NCBI GenBank assembly: GCA_902802755.1
Contig: CADCNH010000011.1
Span: 1-35,751 of the forward strand
DNA from: an uncultured Bacteroidota bacterium
GTDB lineage: Bacteria > Bacteroidota > Bacteroidia > Bacteroidales > WCHB1-69
Direction of reading: 5' to 3'
Length of the DNA: 35,751 bases
Position numbers and translations under genes: made by a program. The notes beneath the pieces are model-generated. The model did not search any database. It saw only the letters and a program-made list of their open reading frames with translations, and was not told where the DNA came from. Numbering within the stretch: position 1 is the first letter of the stretch; every line of letters begins with the position of its first letter. This document shows positions 1 to 7,913 of this stretch, in pieces.

Positions 1-543
1 GTGTTCGACACTACTGTATGTGATGCATACGAGTGGCATGGCACGATTTACACCACTTCCGATACCTACACTTACGAGTATACCAATAACAATGGTTGCA
101 CAAGTGTTGATACGCTGCACTTGACCGTCAACTACGGCACACACAATGTGTTCGACACCATAGTATGTGAAGCATACGAGTGGCATGGCACGACCTACAC
201 CACCTCCGATACATACACCTACGAGTACACAAATGCTGATGGTTGCCCAAGTGTTGATACCCTGCACCTGACCGTCAATTACGGTACACACAATGTGTTA
301 GACACTATTGTATGTGAAAGCTACGAGTGGCATGGCACGATCTACACCACCTCCGACACATACACATACGAATACACCAATAACAATGGTTGCGCAAGTG
401 TTGACACCTTGCATCTGACCGTCAACTACGGTACACACAATGTGTTCGACACTACTGTATGTGATGCATACGAGTGGCATGGCACGATTTACACCACTTC
501 CGATACCTACACTTACGAGTATACCAATAACAATGGTTGCTGA
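1..543 (+). CDS. Repetitive T9SS surface protein, upstream part (5' end outside window)
   Basis: This frame enters from the left edge and stops at a TGA at 541-543. It encodes 49-residue modules (147-bp period, starting near 1, 148, 295 and 442) of the form FDT-VC--YEWHGT-YTTSDTYTYEYTN--GC-SVDTLHLTVNYGTHN. The conserved Cys pairs, WHG and Thr/Tyr-rich strands suggest extracellular beta-sandwich repeats. The frame breaks inside the fourth module: compared with the other modules about 22 bp are missing after the last GGTTGC, and the same protein continues in another frame up to 1913. I read this as one gene interrupted by a repeat-associated deletion or an assembly error, not as two genes. The ligand is unknown; an adhesin or cell-surface structural role is inference. 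Confidence 0.8.
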   Translation: MFDTTVCDAYEWHGTIYTTSDTYTYEYTNNNGCTSVDTLHLTVNYGTHNVFDTIVCEAYEWHGTTYTTSDTYTYEYTNADGCPSVDTLHLTVNYGTHNVLDTIVCESYEWHGTIYTTSDTYTYEYTNNNGCASVDTLHLTVNYGTHNVFDTTVCDAYEWHGTIYTTSDTYTYEYTNNNGC

Positions 544-1315
544 CCGTCAACTACGGCACACACAATGTGTTCGACACCATAGTATGTGAAGTATACGAGT
601 GGCATGGCACGACTTACACCACTTCCGATACCTACACCTACGAGTACACTAATGCTTCTGGTTGCGCAAGTGTTGATACCCTGCACCTGACCGTTAACTA
701 CACCGCTTACGGTATTGACGAGCTGGTAGCTTGCGACAGCCTCACTTGGATCGACGGTATAACCTATTACGAAAGCACGAACACTCCGACTTACTCCTAC
801 GCCGGTGGTGCTGCCAACGGCTGCGACAGTGTCGTTACCCTGCACCTGACCGTCAACTACGGCACGCACAATGTATTCGACACTACCGTATGTGAAAGCT
901 ACGAGTGGCACGGCACGACCTACACCACCTCCGACACCTACACTTATGAGTACACCAACAACAATGGATGTGCAAGTGTGGATACGCTGCACCTGACTGT
1001 CAACTACGCCGCTTACGGCATTGATGAGCAAGTCGCTTGCGACAGCCTCACCTGGATCGACGGTATAACCTATTACGAAAGCACGAACACTCCGACTTAC
1101 TCCTACGCCGGTGGTGCTGCCAACGGCTGCGACAGTGTTGTTACGCTGCACCTGACCGTCAACTACGGTACGCACAATGTCTTCGACACCATAGTATGTG
1201 AAGCATACGAGTGGCATGGCACGACCTACACCACTTCCGATACCTACACCTACGAGTACACTAATGCTTCTGGTTGCGCAAGTGTTGATACCCTGCATCT
1301 GACTGTCAATCACAG
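1..1315 (+). repeat. In-frame tandem repeats of 147-153 bp in the surface-protein gene
   Basis: At least nine modules are present. They fall in two types: the YEWHGT module (147 bp) and the ACDSLTWIDG module (about 153 bp), alternating from about 700 onward. Bases 1-99 and 442-540 are identical as far as I can compare by eye, so copies are recent or homogenised. Such near-identical arrays readily gain or lose units and are also assembly traps. Confidence 0.85.
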
Positions 1316-1913
1316 TACCACAGGTATTGATATGCAAGAGGCTTGCGACAGCTTGCTGTGGATTGATGGTGTGACGTACTATGAGAGTACGTCCGATGTT
1401 AATGCACCGACCTTCACGCTGACCAATGCCGCCGGCTGTGACTCGGTTGTGACCTTGAACCTGTCGCTCAACCACTCTGTAACAGTTGATTACTACCTGA
1501 CCATCAGCGATGATGACCTGCCGTTTACATACGGTGACACCACCTTCCTGCCAGGAACAGTACAGTCTGGAGATTACACCATAGTGCTTGAGACTGCTGA
1601 CGGTTGCGACAGTGTCGTGACCTTGCACCTGACGGTGACGGGCATCAATGATTACCTGATGAATGTGGAGATGAATGTGTATCCGAACCCGACCAACGAC
1701 AAGGTCAATGTACAACTGAGTGTGAATAATGCGGTATTGACATCGAAAGCGGAGATCCAGCTGTACGACATGTATGGCAAGTGGTTGAAGACATGGAAGG
1801 TTACGGGCGAGACGACCGAGATAGACTTGTCGCCGTATGCAGCCAGTGTCTATTTCATCAAGCTTGTTGACGGCCAGCGCATGATAGGCGTCCGCAAGGT
1901 GGTGAAAGAGTAA
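537..1913 (+). CDS. Repetitive T9SS surface protein, downstream part with C-terminal sorting domain
   Basis: This continues the preceding repeat protein in a shifted frame. The nominal start at 537 is not a real initiation site. It holds further 49-residue WHGT/YTTSD modules alternating with about 51-residue modules containing ACDSLTWIDG and NGCDSVVTLHLTVN, then more diverged CDS-type repeats. The last ~80 residues (from about 1660) are a type A T9SS sorting domain: VYPNPTNDKV, then LYDMYGKWL, an IDLSPYAASVYFIKL strand and a basic-ending VRKVVKE tail. In known T9SS cargo this domain directs export through the outer membrane and cell-surface attachment. A strong hairpin terminator follows the stop. 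Function beyond a secreted repeat protein cannot be read from the sequence. Confidence 0.85.
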   Translation: MLTVNYGTHNVFDTIVCEVYEWHGTTYTTSDTYTYEYTNASGCASVDTLHLTVNYTAYGIDELVACDSLTWIDGITYYESTNTPTYSYAGGAANGCDSVVTLHLTVNYGTHNVFDTTVCESYEWHGTTYTTSDTYTYEYTNNNGCASVDTLHLTVNYAAYGIDEQVACDSLTWIDGITYYESTNTPTYSYAGGAANGCDSVVTLHLTVNYGTHNVFDTIVCEAYEWHGTTYTTSDTYTYEYTNASGCASVDTLHLTVNHSTTGIDMQEACDSLLWIDGVTYYESTSDVNAPTFTLTNAAGCDSVVTLNLSLNHSVTVDYYLTISDDDLPFTYGDTTFLPGTVQSGDYTIVLETADGCDSVVTLHLTVTGINDYLMNVEMNVYPNPTNDKVNVQLSVNNAVLTSKAEIQLYDMYGKWLKTWKVTGETTEIDLSPYAASVYFIKLVDGQRMIGVRKVVKE

Positions 1914-1948
1914 GTTTTTCCAAACTTGTGAACAACAAGTGCTTTTTA

Positions 1949-1984
1949 TTCCGTACGCTGTAGCAATATGGCGTACGGAATTTT
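1949..1984 (+). terminator. Rho-independent terminator after the T9SS repeat protein
   Basis: Perfect 10-bp arms TTCCGTACGC (1949-1958) and GCGTACGGAA (1971-1980) enclose a 12-nt loop, followed by TTTTG. It lies about 35 bp after the stop codon at 1913. Confidence 0.85.
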
Positions 1985-2013
1985 GTTTGTTTTAAGAAAT
2001 AATTATCAACAAA

Positions 2014-2045
2014 TTGTTTTTGTATTAAAATTATTTGTATTTTTG
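2014..2045 (+). promoter_or_regulatory. Bacteroidota-type promoter for the coiled-coil nuclease-fold gene
   Basis: TTG (2014-2016), a 21-nt spacer, and the -7 box TATTTTTG (2038-2045) match the TTG-N19-21-TAnnTTTG pattern of the phylum. Transcription should start near 2050, so the in-frame ATG at 2035 cannot be the start. Confidence 0.65.
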
Positions 2046-2082
2046 CGGCATGAATTTTGAAAAGATTAAAAGTTTGTTGATG

Positions 2083-2778
2083 ATGAAAACACTAACAAAA
2101 AAAGCAGTAAAGAGAGTACCTTCATGGGATGAGTTGAAAGAAATGTTTAGGGAGACGGACAGGAAGTTTCAGGAAACAGACAGAAAGTTTCAAGAGACAG
2201 ACAGGAAGTTTCAAGAAACAGACAGGAAGTTTCAAGAGACAGACAAAAGATTTCAGGAAACCAACCTTCAAATGCTAGAAACCGAAAAGAAAATGCAGAA
2301 AACAGATGAGCAGGTTAAAGAAACTTGCAAAAAACTTTCGGAGTTGGCCAATAGTTTCACATCCCAAACAGGCCATATAATAGAGGGCCTTATGGAGCCG
2401 TCAGCTATGAGGATGTTTCAGGAGAGGGGCTATAACATTAATCGTTGCTGGAAGAACTTCAATAAGTATGTAAAGGATCTGGACAAGAGACTGGAGGTGG
2501 ACTTGTTGCTGTTGGATGATGAGATTGCTATTATTGTAGAAGTTAAAACAAATTGTACTTGCAAAAATATTGATCATTTTGTGTCACAGATGCAGAGTTT
2601 TAAGGAAGTATGTCCCGAATATGCCGATAAGAAGATACTGTTGGCGATTGCCGCTATCAATTACGACAGGGAAGCTCTCCAATACGCTCACAAACAAGGC
2701 TTGTTCGTCATCCGTGTTTCCAATGACAATGTCTTCTCCCTTGACCCTACTGATGGTGATAAGTTATTGACGCTTTGA
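2083..2778 (+). CDS. Coiled-coil protein with C-terminal PD-(D/E)XK nuclease-like domain
   Basis: A 231-residue protein. Residues about 24-80 are a run of heptads, ETDRKFQ repeated four to five times then diverging, coded by near-identical 21-bp repeats; this is predicted to be a long coiled coil. Residues about 95-231 look like the restriction-endonuclease-like fold: LEVDLLLLDD with Asp140, then IIVEVKT with Glu153 and Lys155, which is the D-(E)XK catalytic pattern. The family (DUF3782-like proteins) is common and uncharacterised in Bacteroidota and cyanobacteria. The start at 2083 (MKTLTKK) is preferred because the promoter -7 box is at 2038-2045; 2050 and 2080 are alternatives. The stop lies 9 bp from that of the convergent next gene. 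DNA cleavage is inferred from the fold only. Confidence 0.75.
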   Translation: MKTLTKKAVKRVPSWDELKEMFRETDRKFQETDRKFQETDRKFQETDRKFQETDKRFQETNLQMLETEKKMQKTDEQVKETCKKLSELANSFTSQTGHIIEGLMEPSAMRMFQERGYNINRCWKNFNKYVKDLDKRLEVDLLLLDDEIAIIVEVKTNCTCKNIDHFVSQMQSFKEVCPEYADKKILLAIAAINYDREALQYAHKQGLFVIRVSNDNVFSLDPTDGDKLLTL

Positions 2779-2787
2779 TTCTATATT

Positions 2788-4560
2788 TTAGAAACTGACA
2801 ATTTTTCTTGTTAGAATACCTTTTTCTGTTTCGCAGCGAATCATGAAAATACCGCTGTAAGGCAAGGTTAAATTGATAGTTTCGTTGTCGGGAACAAGAC
2901 TCTGGAGCAATTTGCCGTCAATGCTATATAATTGAACGTTAGTGGGACGCTCCCCATTGAATTGTAAGGTGCAACTGCCATGTGCAGGATTTGGGTAGCA
3001 TAGAATATTGTGGGCGGCAAAAGTATTTACTCCAGTGGTATCATCAGGAATAACAGGAGGTATCAGTGTGTCAGTCTTGAAACTCACCATAGCCCAGTCT
3101 CCGAAAATATCATCCTCACAGGCACTTCGTACATATACGTCATAATAGGTGTCAGGTTGCAGGTCTGATAAAGTAATATTGGTGTTATTTGTGTTCTGTG
3201 AAATACCGTTGCCTTGTGTGAATCCTTGTTCGCCGTATTCAACTTCCCAATGGTCGGGGTTTTCATCAAAAGTCCAGCTGATGTTGGCAATGATGGTGTC
3301 CACATAATCCACGGTCAGTCCGATAACATCAGCGCAAGTGTCAGGTACTGGCGGAATGACAGGTGGCACAAGGGTATCTGTTTTGAGACTTATAAAAGAC
3401 CATTCGCTGGCAAGGCTGTCGTTGCAAACGCTACGCACATATACATCATAATAGGTGTCGGGCTGTAAGTCTGATAGAATAACGCTGTTATTGATGGTGT
3501 TTTGTGTGATGCCATTTCCATGGGTGAACCCCTGTACGCCATACTCTGCTTCCCAGTGGTCAGGATTGCTATCGTAGTCCCAGCTTATACTGGCAAGAGT
3601 GGTGTCCACATAGTCGATGGTGAGATTTGTGACAGCACCACAGGTGTCTTCCGGAACCTCCGGTACTGCAGTCCATAACTGTAGGTTGTCCAAATACAAA
3701 GCGGAGCCTTGCTGACGGTTGTTGTTGGCGGAGGAGAATAACAGTATGGCGATCGTGTCGGGTTCATTATAGCTGTATGCGGGAAGGATTTCGCTTAAGG
3801 GACGATACAAAATTTCAAAATTGGTATAGGTTGAAACATCTGTCAATGAGGTAGTATAGCCACCGCCAACCAAATCACGTCGATGCGTGGTGTTGTTGTA
3901 TTTGGTGCCTAACATCAGGATACCTCCATTGTCACCACTGGTGGCGGAGGTATATTTGTATTGTCCGGTAAGGCGACCGGGAACAAGTCCGTTGAGGGCC
4001 ACACCACCGTCAATGTAATCATTGATATCGTCATTGGCAAAGGTGGACATCAGCTGTCCTATGCTGGACATGTTAACCATAAGGGTGCTCAAAATGGGCA
4101 GCAACTGGTCTAAGTCAATCTCCCCTGTGGATAAAATGGTGGGTATAACCATGCTCGTCAGCTGCGGATCTATGTTTGATGCCGCAAGATTATATACGGT
4201 GGAACTGATGATGTCAGAAAGCATAAAAGTCTGCATCTTGAGAGCGTGGCTTCCTTCCGCAACACTTGAGGTCTCATTTGACACCTTCAACAAGGGCAGA
4301 TTGGTGTTGACATTGACATTTATGCCGTTATAGGTGATGCTTTCATTTACGGGATAGGAGGGATACGACCAATTGGTAGGGTAGGTATAGCTGCTATAAA
4401 CCTGTAAAGGAAAGAACAAAACCGTGACGCTATAGCCGCTGCCATTCGACCAGTTCTCAAAACTGCTGTTCGGAAGTGGAATGTTGGTCTGGGCAGTCAT
4501 GTTATGTGATGTCATAAACATAACGGCTATCACTGCAAAAAATGTAAATAATCGTTTCAT
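2788..4560 (-). CDS. T9SS-secreted protein with two FnIII-like domains
   Basis: A 590-residue protein. It starts with a signal peptide (MKRLFTFFAVIAVMFMTSHN, cleavage near AQT). An N-terminal region of about 290 residues contains NSSFENW and ends in SALYLDNLQLW, a pattern seen in Bacteroidota carbohydrate-related ectodomains (PCMD-like). Two fibronectin type III-like repeats follow (about 310-395 and 405-495; each has VDT-ANISW and DLQPDTYYDVYVRS). The C-terminal T9SS type A sorting domain contains CYPNPAHGSCTLQF, LYSIDGKLLQ and a final RKIVSF. The product is expected on the cell surface or secreted. The substrate is unknown. No nearby polysaccharide-utilisation genes are seen. Confidence 0.82.
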   Translation of the reverse strand: MKRLFTFFAVIAVMFMTSHNMTAQTNIPLPNSSFENWSNGSGYSVTVLFFPLQVYSSYTYPTNWSYPSYPVNESITYNGINVNVNTNLPLLKVSNETSSVAEGSHALKMQTFMLSDIISSTVYNLAASNIDPQLTSMVIPTILSTGEIDLDQLLPILSTLMVNMSSIGQLMSTFANDDINDYIDGGVALNGLVPGRLTGQYKYTSATSGDNGGILMLGTKYNNTTHRRDLVGGGYTTSLTDVSTYTNFEILYRPLSEILPAYSYNEPDTIAILLFSSANNNRQQGSALYLDNLQLWTAVPEVPEDTCGAVTNLTIDYVDTTLASISWDYDSNPDHWEAEYGVQGFTHGNGITQNTINNSVILSDLQPDTYYDVYVRSVCNDSLASEWSFISLKTDTLVPPVIPPVPDTCADVIGLTVDYVDTIIANISWTFDENPDHWEVEYGEQGFTQGNGISQNTNNTNITLSDLQPDTYYDVYVRSACEDDIFGDWAMVSFKTDTLIPPVIPDDTTGVNTFAAHNILCYPNPAHGSCTLQFNGERPTNVQLYSIDGKLLQSLVPDNETINLTLPYSGIFMIRCETEKGILTRKIVSF

Positions 4561-4663
4561 AATACTTTGTTTTTATTTTTGCCACAAAAATACATGTTTT
4601 TTTTAATTCAAAAAAAAACCAAGTAAAAAAATAAATTCTTATGCTAGTAAGCTGTCAATGAAA

Positions 4664-4915
4664 GGGCGAGATTGAAGATCTCTTCGCTGCCGCGGGCGTC
4701 CTTGCAAGCCAAAAAGCCCTTGCTGCGCAATATTTTTTTGCTGTTTGCCTCTCGCATGTCCGCAAGCGGCCAGCGGTGGCAACCATTTAAATGGGCGAGA
4801 TTGAAGATCTCTTCGCTGCCGCGGGCGTCCTTGCAAGCCAAAAAGCCCTTGCTGCGCAAGATTTTTTTTGCTGTTTGCCTCTCGCATGTCCGCAAGCGGC
4901 CAGCGGTGGCAACCA
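4664..4915. repeat. Tandem duplication, period 129 bp
   Basis: Two nearly identical copies, 4664-4786 and 4793-4915, each start with GGGCGAGATTGAAGATCTC and end with CAGCGGTGGCAACCA. They are much more G+C-rich than their surroundings. Each has short internal inverted segments. The sequence before and within the first copy (GAAAGGGCGAGATT, from about 4660) equals 14 bases of the tRNA-Ser 3' end. Both strands carry open frames across the copies, but they have no start context and I do not consider them genes. Confidence 0.8.
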
Positions 4916-4916
4916 A

Positions 4917-4947
4917 CAAAAAAAGCAACGTTAACACGTTGCTTTTT
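4917..4947 (-). terminator. Terminator of tRNA-Ser
   Basis: Perfect inverted repeat AAAAAGCAACG (4920-4930) / CGTTGCTTTTT (4937-4947) with a 6-nt loop. On the minus strand it lies just downstream of the tRNA and ends in a T run. Confidence 0.8.
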
Positions 4948-4953
4948 GGCTTG

Positions 4954-5040
4954 CGGAAAGGGCGAGATTCGAACTCGCGGTAGGGTTACCCCTACGACAG
5001 TTTAGCAAACTGTTGGTTTCAGCCACTCACCCACCTTTCC
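4954..5040 (-). tRNA. tRNA-Ser (anticodon GCU)
   Basis: Read on the minus strand it starts GGAAAGGTGGG and its acceptor pairs with CCTTTCC before discriminator G. The anticodon stem-loop is CAGTTTGCTAAACTG, giving GCU (reads AGC/AGU serine codons). A long variable arm (GTAGGGGTAACCCTAC) marks a class II tRNA, as expected for serine. The T arm is GCGAGTTCGAATCTCGC. CCA is not encoded. A hairpin terminator follows directly. Confidence 0.95.
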
Positions 5041-5194
5041 GTTTGGTTCATTTCTGAAATCGGCTGCAAAGATACAACTTTTTTTTATTCCGACAATCAC
5101 TCCAAGTCCATCTTTTTTGTTTTTTTATTTACTTCTGATAATCAGTACTTTGTGTTTTCTATTAACTTTTTTTAATAGATGCCGTTAAGATTAA

Positions 5195-5227
5195 TTGGGC
5201 TCTACTGCATAAATTATCGTAAATTTG
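5195..5227 (+). promoter_or_regulatory. Probable lpxD promoter
   Basis: The -7 box TAAATTTG (5220-5227) has a TTG at 5195-5197 with a 22-nt spacer. It lies 20 bp before the chosen lpxD start at 5247. Confidence 0.5.
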
Positions 5228-5246
5228 CATATTAAACTTGAAAATT

Positions 5247-6257
5247 ATGGAATTTACTGTTGCTCAAATTGCCGAAGTCATTTTTGCTACCATCGAGGGT
5301 GACGCTCAGGCAAAAATTAAAACCGTTTGCAAAATTGAGGCTGGTTTTGAAGGAGGACTGACTTTCCTGGCCAATCCGAAATACACACATTATATTTATG
5401 AAACGAAGGCTACCGCCGCTATCGTCAACAATGATTTTGTGCCCGAAAAGCCTGTTCCCTGCACTTTGTTGCGAGTGGAGAACTCTTATTTCGCCTTTGC
5501 CAAATTGTTGGATTTCTATAACCAGATGAAGAAAAATAGCAAAGTAGGCATCTCTAAAATGGCTTGCGTGGCCGAATCTGCCAAAATCGGACAGAATGTC
5601 TATATTGGCGAGTTCGCCAGCATCGGCGAGAATGTGGTCGTTGGCGACAATACCAAAATTTTCCCGCATGTGTGCCTTGGCGACAACGTGAAAGTTGGCC
5701 ACGACACGGTACTGAATGCTGGTGTGAAAATCTATGCTGAGTGTGTGGTGGGTAACGACTGTATCATCCACGCAGGCACGGTCATAGGTGCCGATGGTTT
5801 CGGTTTTGCTGCTCAAAATGGCGAGTTCACCAAGGTCCCGCAAATCGGCAATGTGGTGATTGAAGATAATGTTGAAATCGGTGCGAATACCTGCATTGAC
5901 CGCGCTACCATGGGCTCAACCATCATTCATAAGAATGCCAAAATCGATAATTTGGTGCAGATTGCCCATAATGTGGAAGTGGGAGAGGGTAGTGCCTTTG
6001 CTGCCCAGTCGGGCGTCTCCGGTTCCACCCATATCGGTAAGCATTGCATTTTTGCAGGTCAAGTGGGCATTGCCGGACATATTACTATCGGTGACCAGAC
6101 CATTGTGGCAGCCCAGTCTGGTGTGACCAACTCGCTGAAAGGCGGACAAGCCTACCTCGGTAGCCCTGCCATCCCCATTACCCAGGAACGTCGCCTCATC
6201 ATCTACCGCAAAAAACTCCCCGAGCTCTTCCAAAAAATTAGCAAATTAGATAATTAG
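5247..6257 (+). CDS. lpxD: UDP-3-O-acylglucosamine N-acyltransferase LpxD
   Basis: A 336-residue protein, normal length for LpxD. It transfers the second acyl chain from acyl-ACP to the glucosamine nitrogen in lipid A synthesis, in the cytoplasm. An N-terminal uridine-binding domain (about 1-100, MEFTVAQIAE) is followed by a left-handed beta-helix of hexapeptide repeats (about 105-300: NVYIGE, CVVGNDC, IGADGFGFA, VEIGANTCID). The catalytic His is probably His241 in VQIAHNVEVG. A C-terminal helix (LPELFQKISKLDN) closes the trimer. I chose ATG 5247 over TTG 5238 because MEFT is the family start. It is followed by lpxC, as is usual in the phylum. Confidence 0.95.
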   Translation: MEFTVAQIAEVIFATIEGDAQAKIKTVCKIEAGFEGGLTFLANPKYTHYIYETKATAAIVNNDFVPEKPVPCTLLRVENSYFAFAKLLDFYNQMKKNSKVGISKMACVAESAKIGQNVYIGEFASIGENVVVGDNTKIFPHVCLGDNVKVGHDTVLNAGVKIYAECVVGNDCIIHAGTVIGADGFGFAAQNGEFTKVPQIGNVVIEDNVEIGANTCIDRATMGSTIIHKNAKIDNLVQIAHNVEVGEGSAFAAQSGVSGSTHIGKHCIFAGQVGIAGHITIGDQTIVAAQSGVTNSLKGGQAYLGSPAIPITQERRLIIYRKKLPELFQKISKLDN

Positions 6258-6394
6258 TTAATTAGTAAATTAGTAAATGTGCTAATTATCAATGTGCTAA
6301 TGTGCTAATGAAATTAAGAACTAAGAACTAAAAACTTCTACCTTCTAACTTCTACCTTCTACCTGCAACCTGTAACCTTCTAACCCCTAAAACC
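6241..6394. repeat. Low-complexity spacer between lpxD and lpxC
   Basis: This holds runs of ATTAGTAA / GTGCTAAT, AAGAACTA and CTTCTACCTTCTA words. No gene or hairpin terminator is visible. The CTTCTACCTTCT part matches the right border of the four-helix-bundle element near 12562, which suggests a related or decayed repeat. Confidence 0.6.
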
Positions 6395-6396
6395 TA

Positions 6397-7296
6397 ATGA
6401 ACGCCCACACCATCTCCACCCCTGTCAGCCTGTCAGGCAAAGGCCTGCATACTGGGAAAAATGTAACCGTAACTTTTAATCCGGCACCCGAAAATACAGG
6501 CGTGCTGTTCCGTCGTGTTGATTTGCCGGAACAGCCGATAGTTCACGCCCTTGCCACTAATGTGTTTGACACTTCCCGTGGAACTTCCATCAAAGAGAAT
6601 GACGCCGAAGTGCGCACTATCGAACATCTGATGGCGGCTCTTGCTGGTCTTCAAATCGACAATGTTATTGTAGATATCGATGCGGAAGAAACACCTATTT
6701 TAGACGGTAGTGCCCGCTTTTATGTGGAGGCACTTCAAAAAGCTGGCTATGTGGAGCAGCAGCAGGAAAGAGAGTATTTTGTGGTGAATGAACCCATGAC
6801 TTTCTCTATTCCTGAAAAGCAGATAGAATTGCGTGTGGAGCCTTTCGATGGCTTTGAACTGAAGGTGGATGTTGATTACGGAACAGCGGTTTTGGCTACA
6901 CAGACAGCGGAGTTGAATGATATAAATGACTTTTATCCAGATGTTTACAATTGTAGAACCTTCGTTTTTCTGCATGAGTTGCAATTCCTAATCGCCAATA
7001 ATTTAGTGAAAGGTGGCGATGTGGATAATGCCATTGTTTTTGTGGCCCAGATGCCTGAGCAGAAAGTCTTGGACCAGCTGAGTGCTTTCTTCAATCGTAA
7101 AAATCTGAAAGTCACAGAAAATGGTGTGCTGGACAATGTGGAGTTGCATCATGCCAATGAGCCGGCACGGCACAAACTCCTGGATTTGGTCGGTGACCTC
7201 TATCTGTTGGGCAAGCCTTTGAAAGGCCGCGTATATGCCAGTCATCCGGGACATTTTGCCAATACTGAATTTGCCAAGAAACTCTTATCCAAATAA
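6397..7296 (+). CDS. lpxC: UDP-3-O-acyl-N-acetylglucosamine deacetylase LpxC (not fused to FabZ)
   Basis: A 299-residue, zinc-dependent deacetylase catalysing the committed step of lipid A synthesis. The expected Zn ligands are His77 (TIEHLMAAL), His259 and Asp263 (EPARHKLLD). The catalytic His is probably His286 (SHPGHFANTEF). The start MNAHTISTPVSLSGKGLHTG matches the family. In many Bacteroidota LpxC continues after the SHPGH motif into a FabZ dehydratase domain, giving a protein of about 460 residues. Here the frame stops after AKKLLSK and a different gene follows after 17 bp, so FabZ must be encoded elsewhere or has been lost at this locus. The next gene lies in the same direction and is probably co-transcribed. 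Confidence 0.94.
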   Translation: MNAHTISTPVSLSGKGLHTGKNVTVTFNPAPENTGVLFRRVDLPEQPIVHALATNVFDTSRGTSIKENDAEVRTIEHLMAALAGLQIDNVIVDIDAEETPILDGSARFYVEALQKAGYVEQQQEREYFVVNEPMTFSIPEKQIELRVEPFDGFELKVDVDYGTAVLATQTAELNDINDFYPDVYNCRTFVFLHELQFLIANNLVKGGDVDNAIVFVAQMPEQKVLDQLSAFFNRKNLKVTENGVLDNVELHHANEPARHKLLDLVGDLYLLGKPLKGRVYASHPGHFANTEFAKKLLSK

Positions 7297-7313
7297 TTGA
7301 TAAAACATCCAGC

Positions 7314-7913
7314 ATGGTCACAAGAATAGCGCTTACCGGAGGCCCTTGCGCGGGCAAGTCAACCGTTCTGAAACGTATCAGACAGAAATACGAGGATAAA
7401 GGCTATGCTGTGTATCTGCTTCCCGAGTCGGCCACGCTTTTTATTGAGGCAGGTGCGGATTTTCTGACCAAGGACGCCAATTTGTCATACATTACCGAAG
7501 AGTCTAAGTTGGAATTCCAGTTGCAGATGGAAAAAAGCATGACACGTATTGCGGAGGCCTGTGGAAAACCTGCTTTGCTTATCTGCGATCGTGGCACCAT
7601 GGATACGGCAGCTTATATGCCTGCGGACGTGTGGCAGCATATCAAGGAGGATATTGGCCAAACGGAAAAACAGCTTCGCGATGAACATTATGATGCGGTG
7701 TTGCATATCTGTACTGCCGCCAAAGGTGCGGAGGATTTCTACACCCTATACAACAACAAGTGCCGCTCCGAGTCTGTCGAAGTGGCACGTGATGTGGATG
7801 ACCGCATTTTAGCCGTATGGAAAGGTCACCCTTCTCTGCATATTATCCAGGCTGAAATCTGTTTTGAGGACAAAATCCAGCATGTGCTAAAAGTATTAGA
7901 CGAAATCCTCTAG
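7314..7913 (+). CDS. Small P-loop NTPase (AAA_28 / NadR-kinase-like)
   Basis: A 199-residue protein with Walker A GGPCAGKST at residues 9-17, a Walker B-like strand LLICDRGTMD (about 85-94), and PESAT after strand two. This layout is seen in the AAA_28 group, which includes the kinase half of NadR and Ttd14-like phosphoinositide or nucleotide kinases. The substrate is not evident. It follows lpxC by 17 bp, which suggests co-transcription but not a lipid A role. Its TAG stop overlaps the stop of the convergent next gene in the palindrome CTAG (7910-7913). Confidence 0.75.
   Translation: MVTRIALTGGPCAGKSTVLKRIRQKYEDKGYAVYLLPESATLFIEAGADFLTKDANLSYITEESKLEFQLQMEKSMTRIAEACGKPALLICDRGTMDTAAYMPADVWQHIKEDIGQTEKQLRDEHYDAVLHICTAAKGAEDFYTLYNNKCRSESVEVARDVDDRILAVWKGHPSLHIIQAEICFEDKIQHVLKVLDEIL

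Noticed and set aside
513..1715. 400-codon open frame on the minus strand opposite the surface-protein repeats
   Set aside because: It is repetitive in step with the sense repeats, has no signal or domain, and the plus strand has a clear T9SS protein.
4639..4983. Open frames on both strands across the 129-bp tandem repeat
   Set aside because: They simply reflect the duplicated sequence; there is no start context or homology, and the plus-strand frame runs into the tRNA.
5232..5843. 203-codon minus-strand frame opposite lpxD
   Set aside because: Antisense to an unmistakable lpxD with hexapeptide repeats, which often leave open antisense frames.
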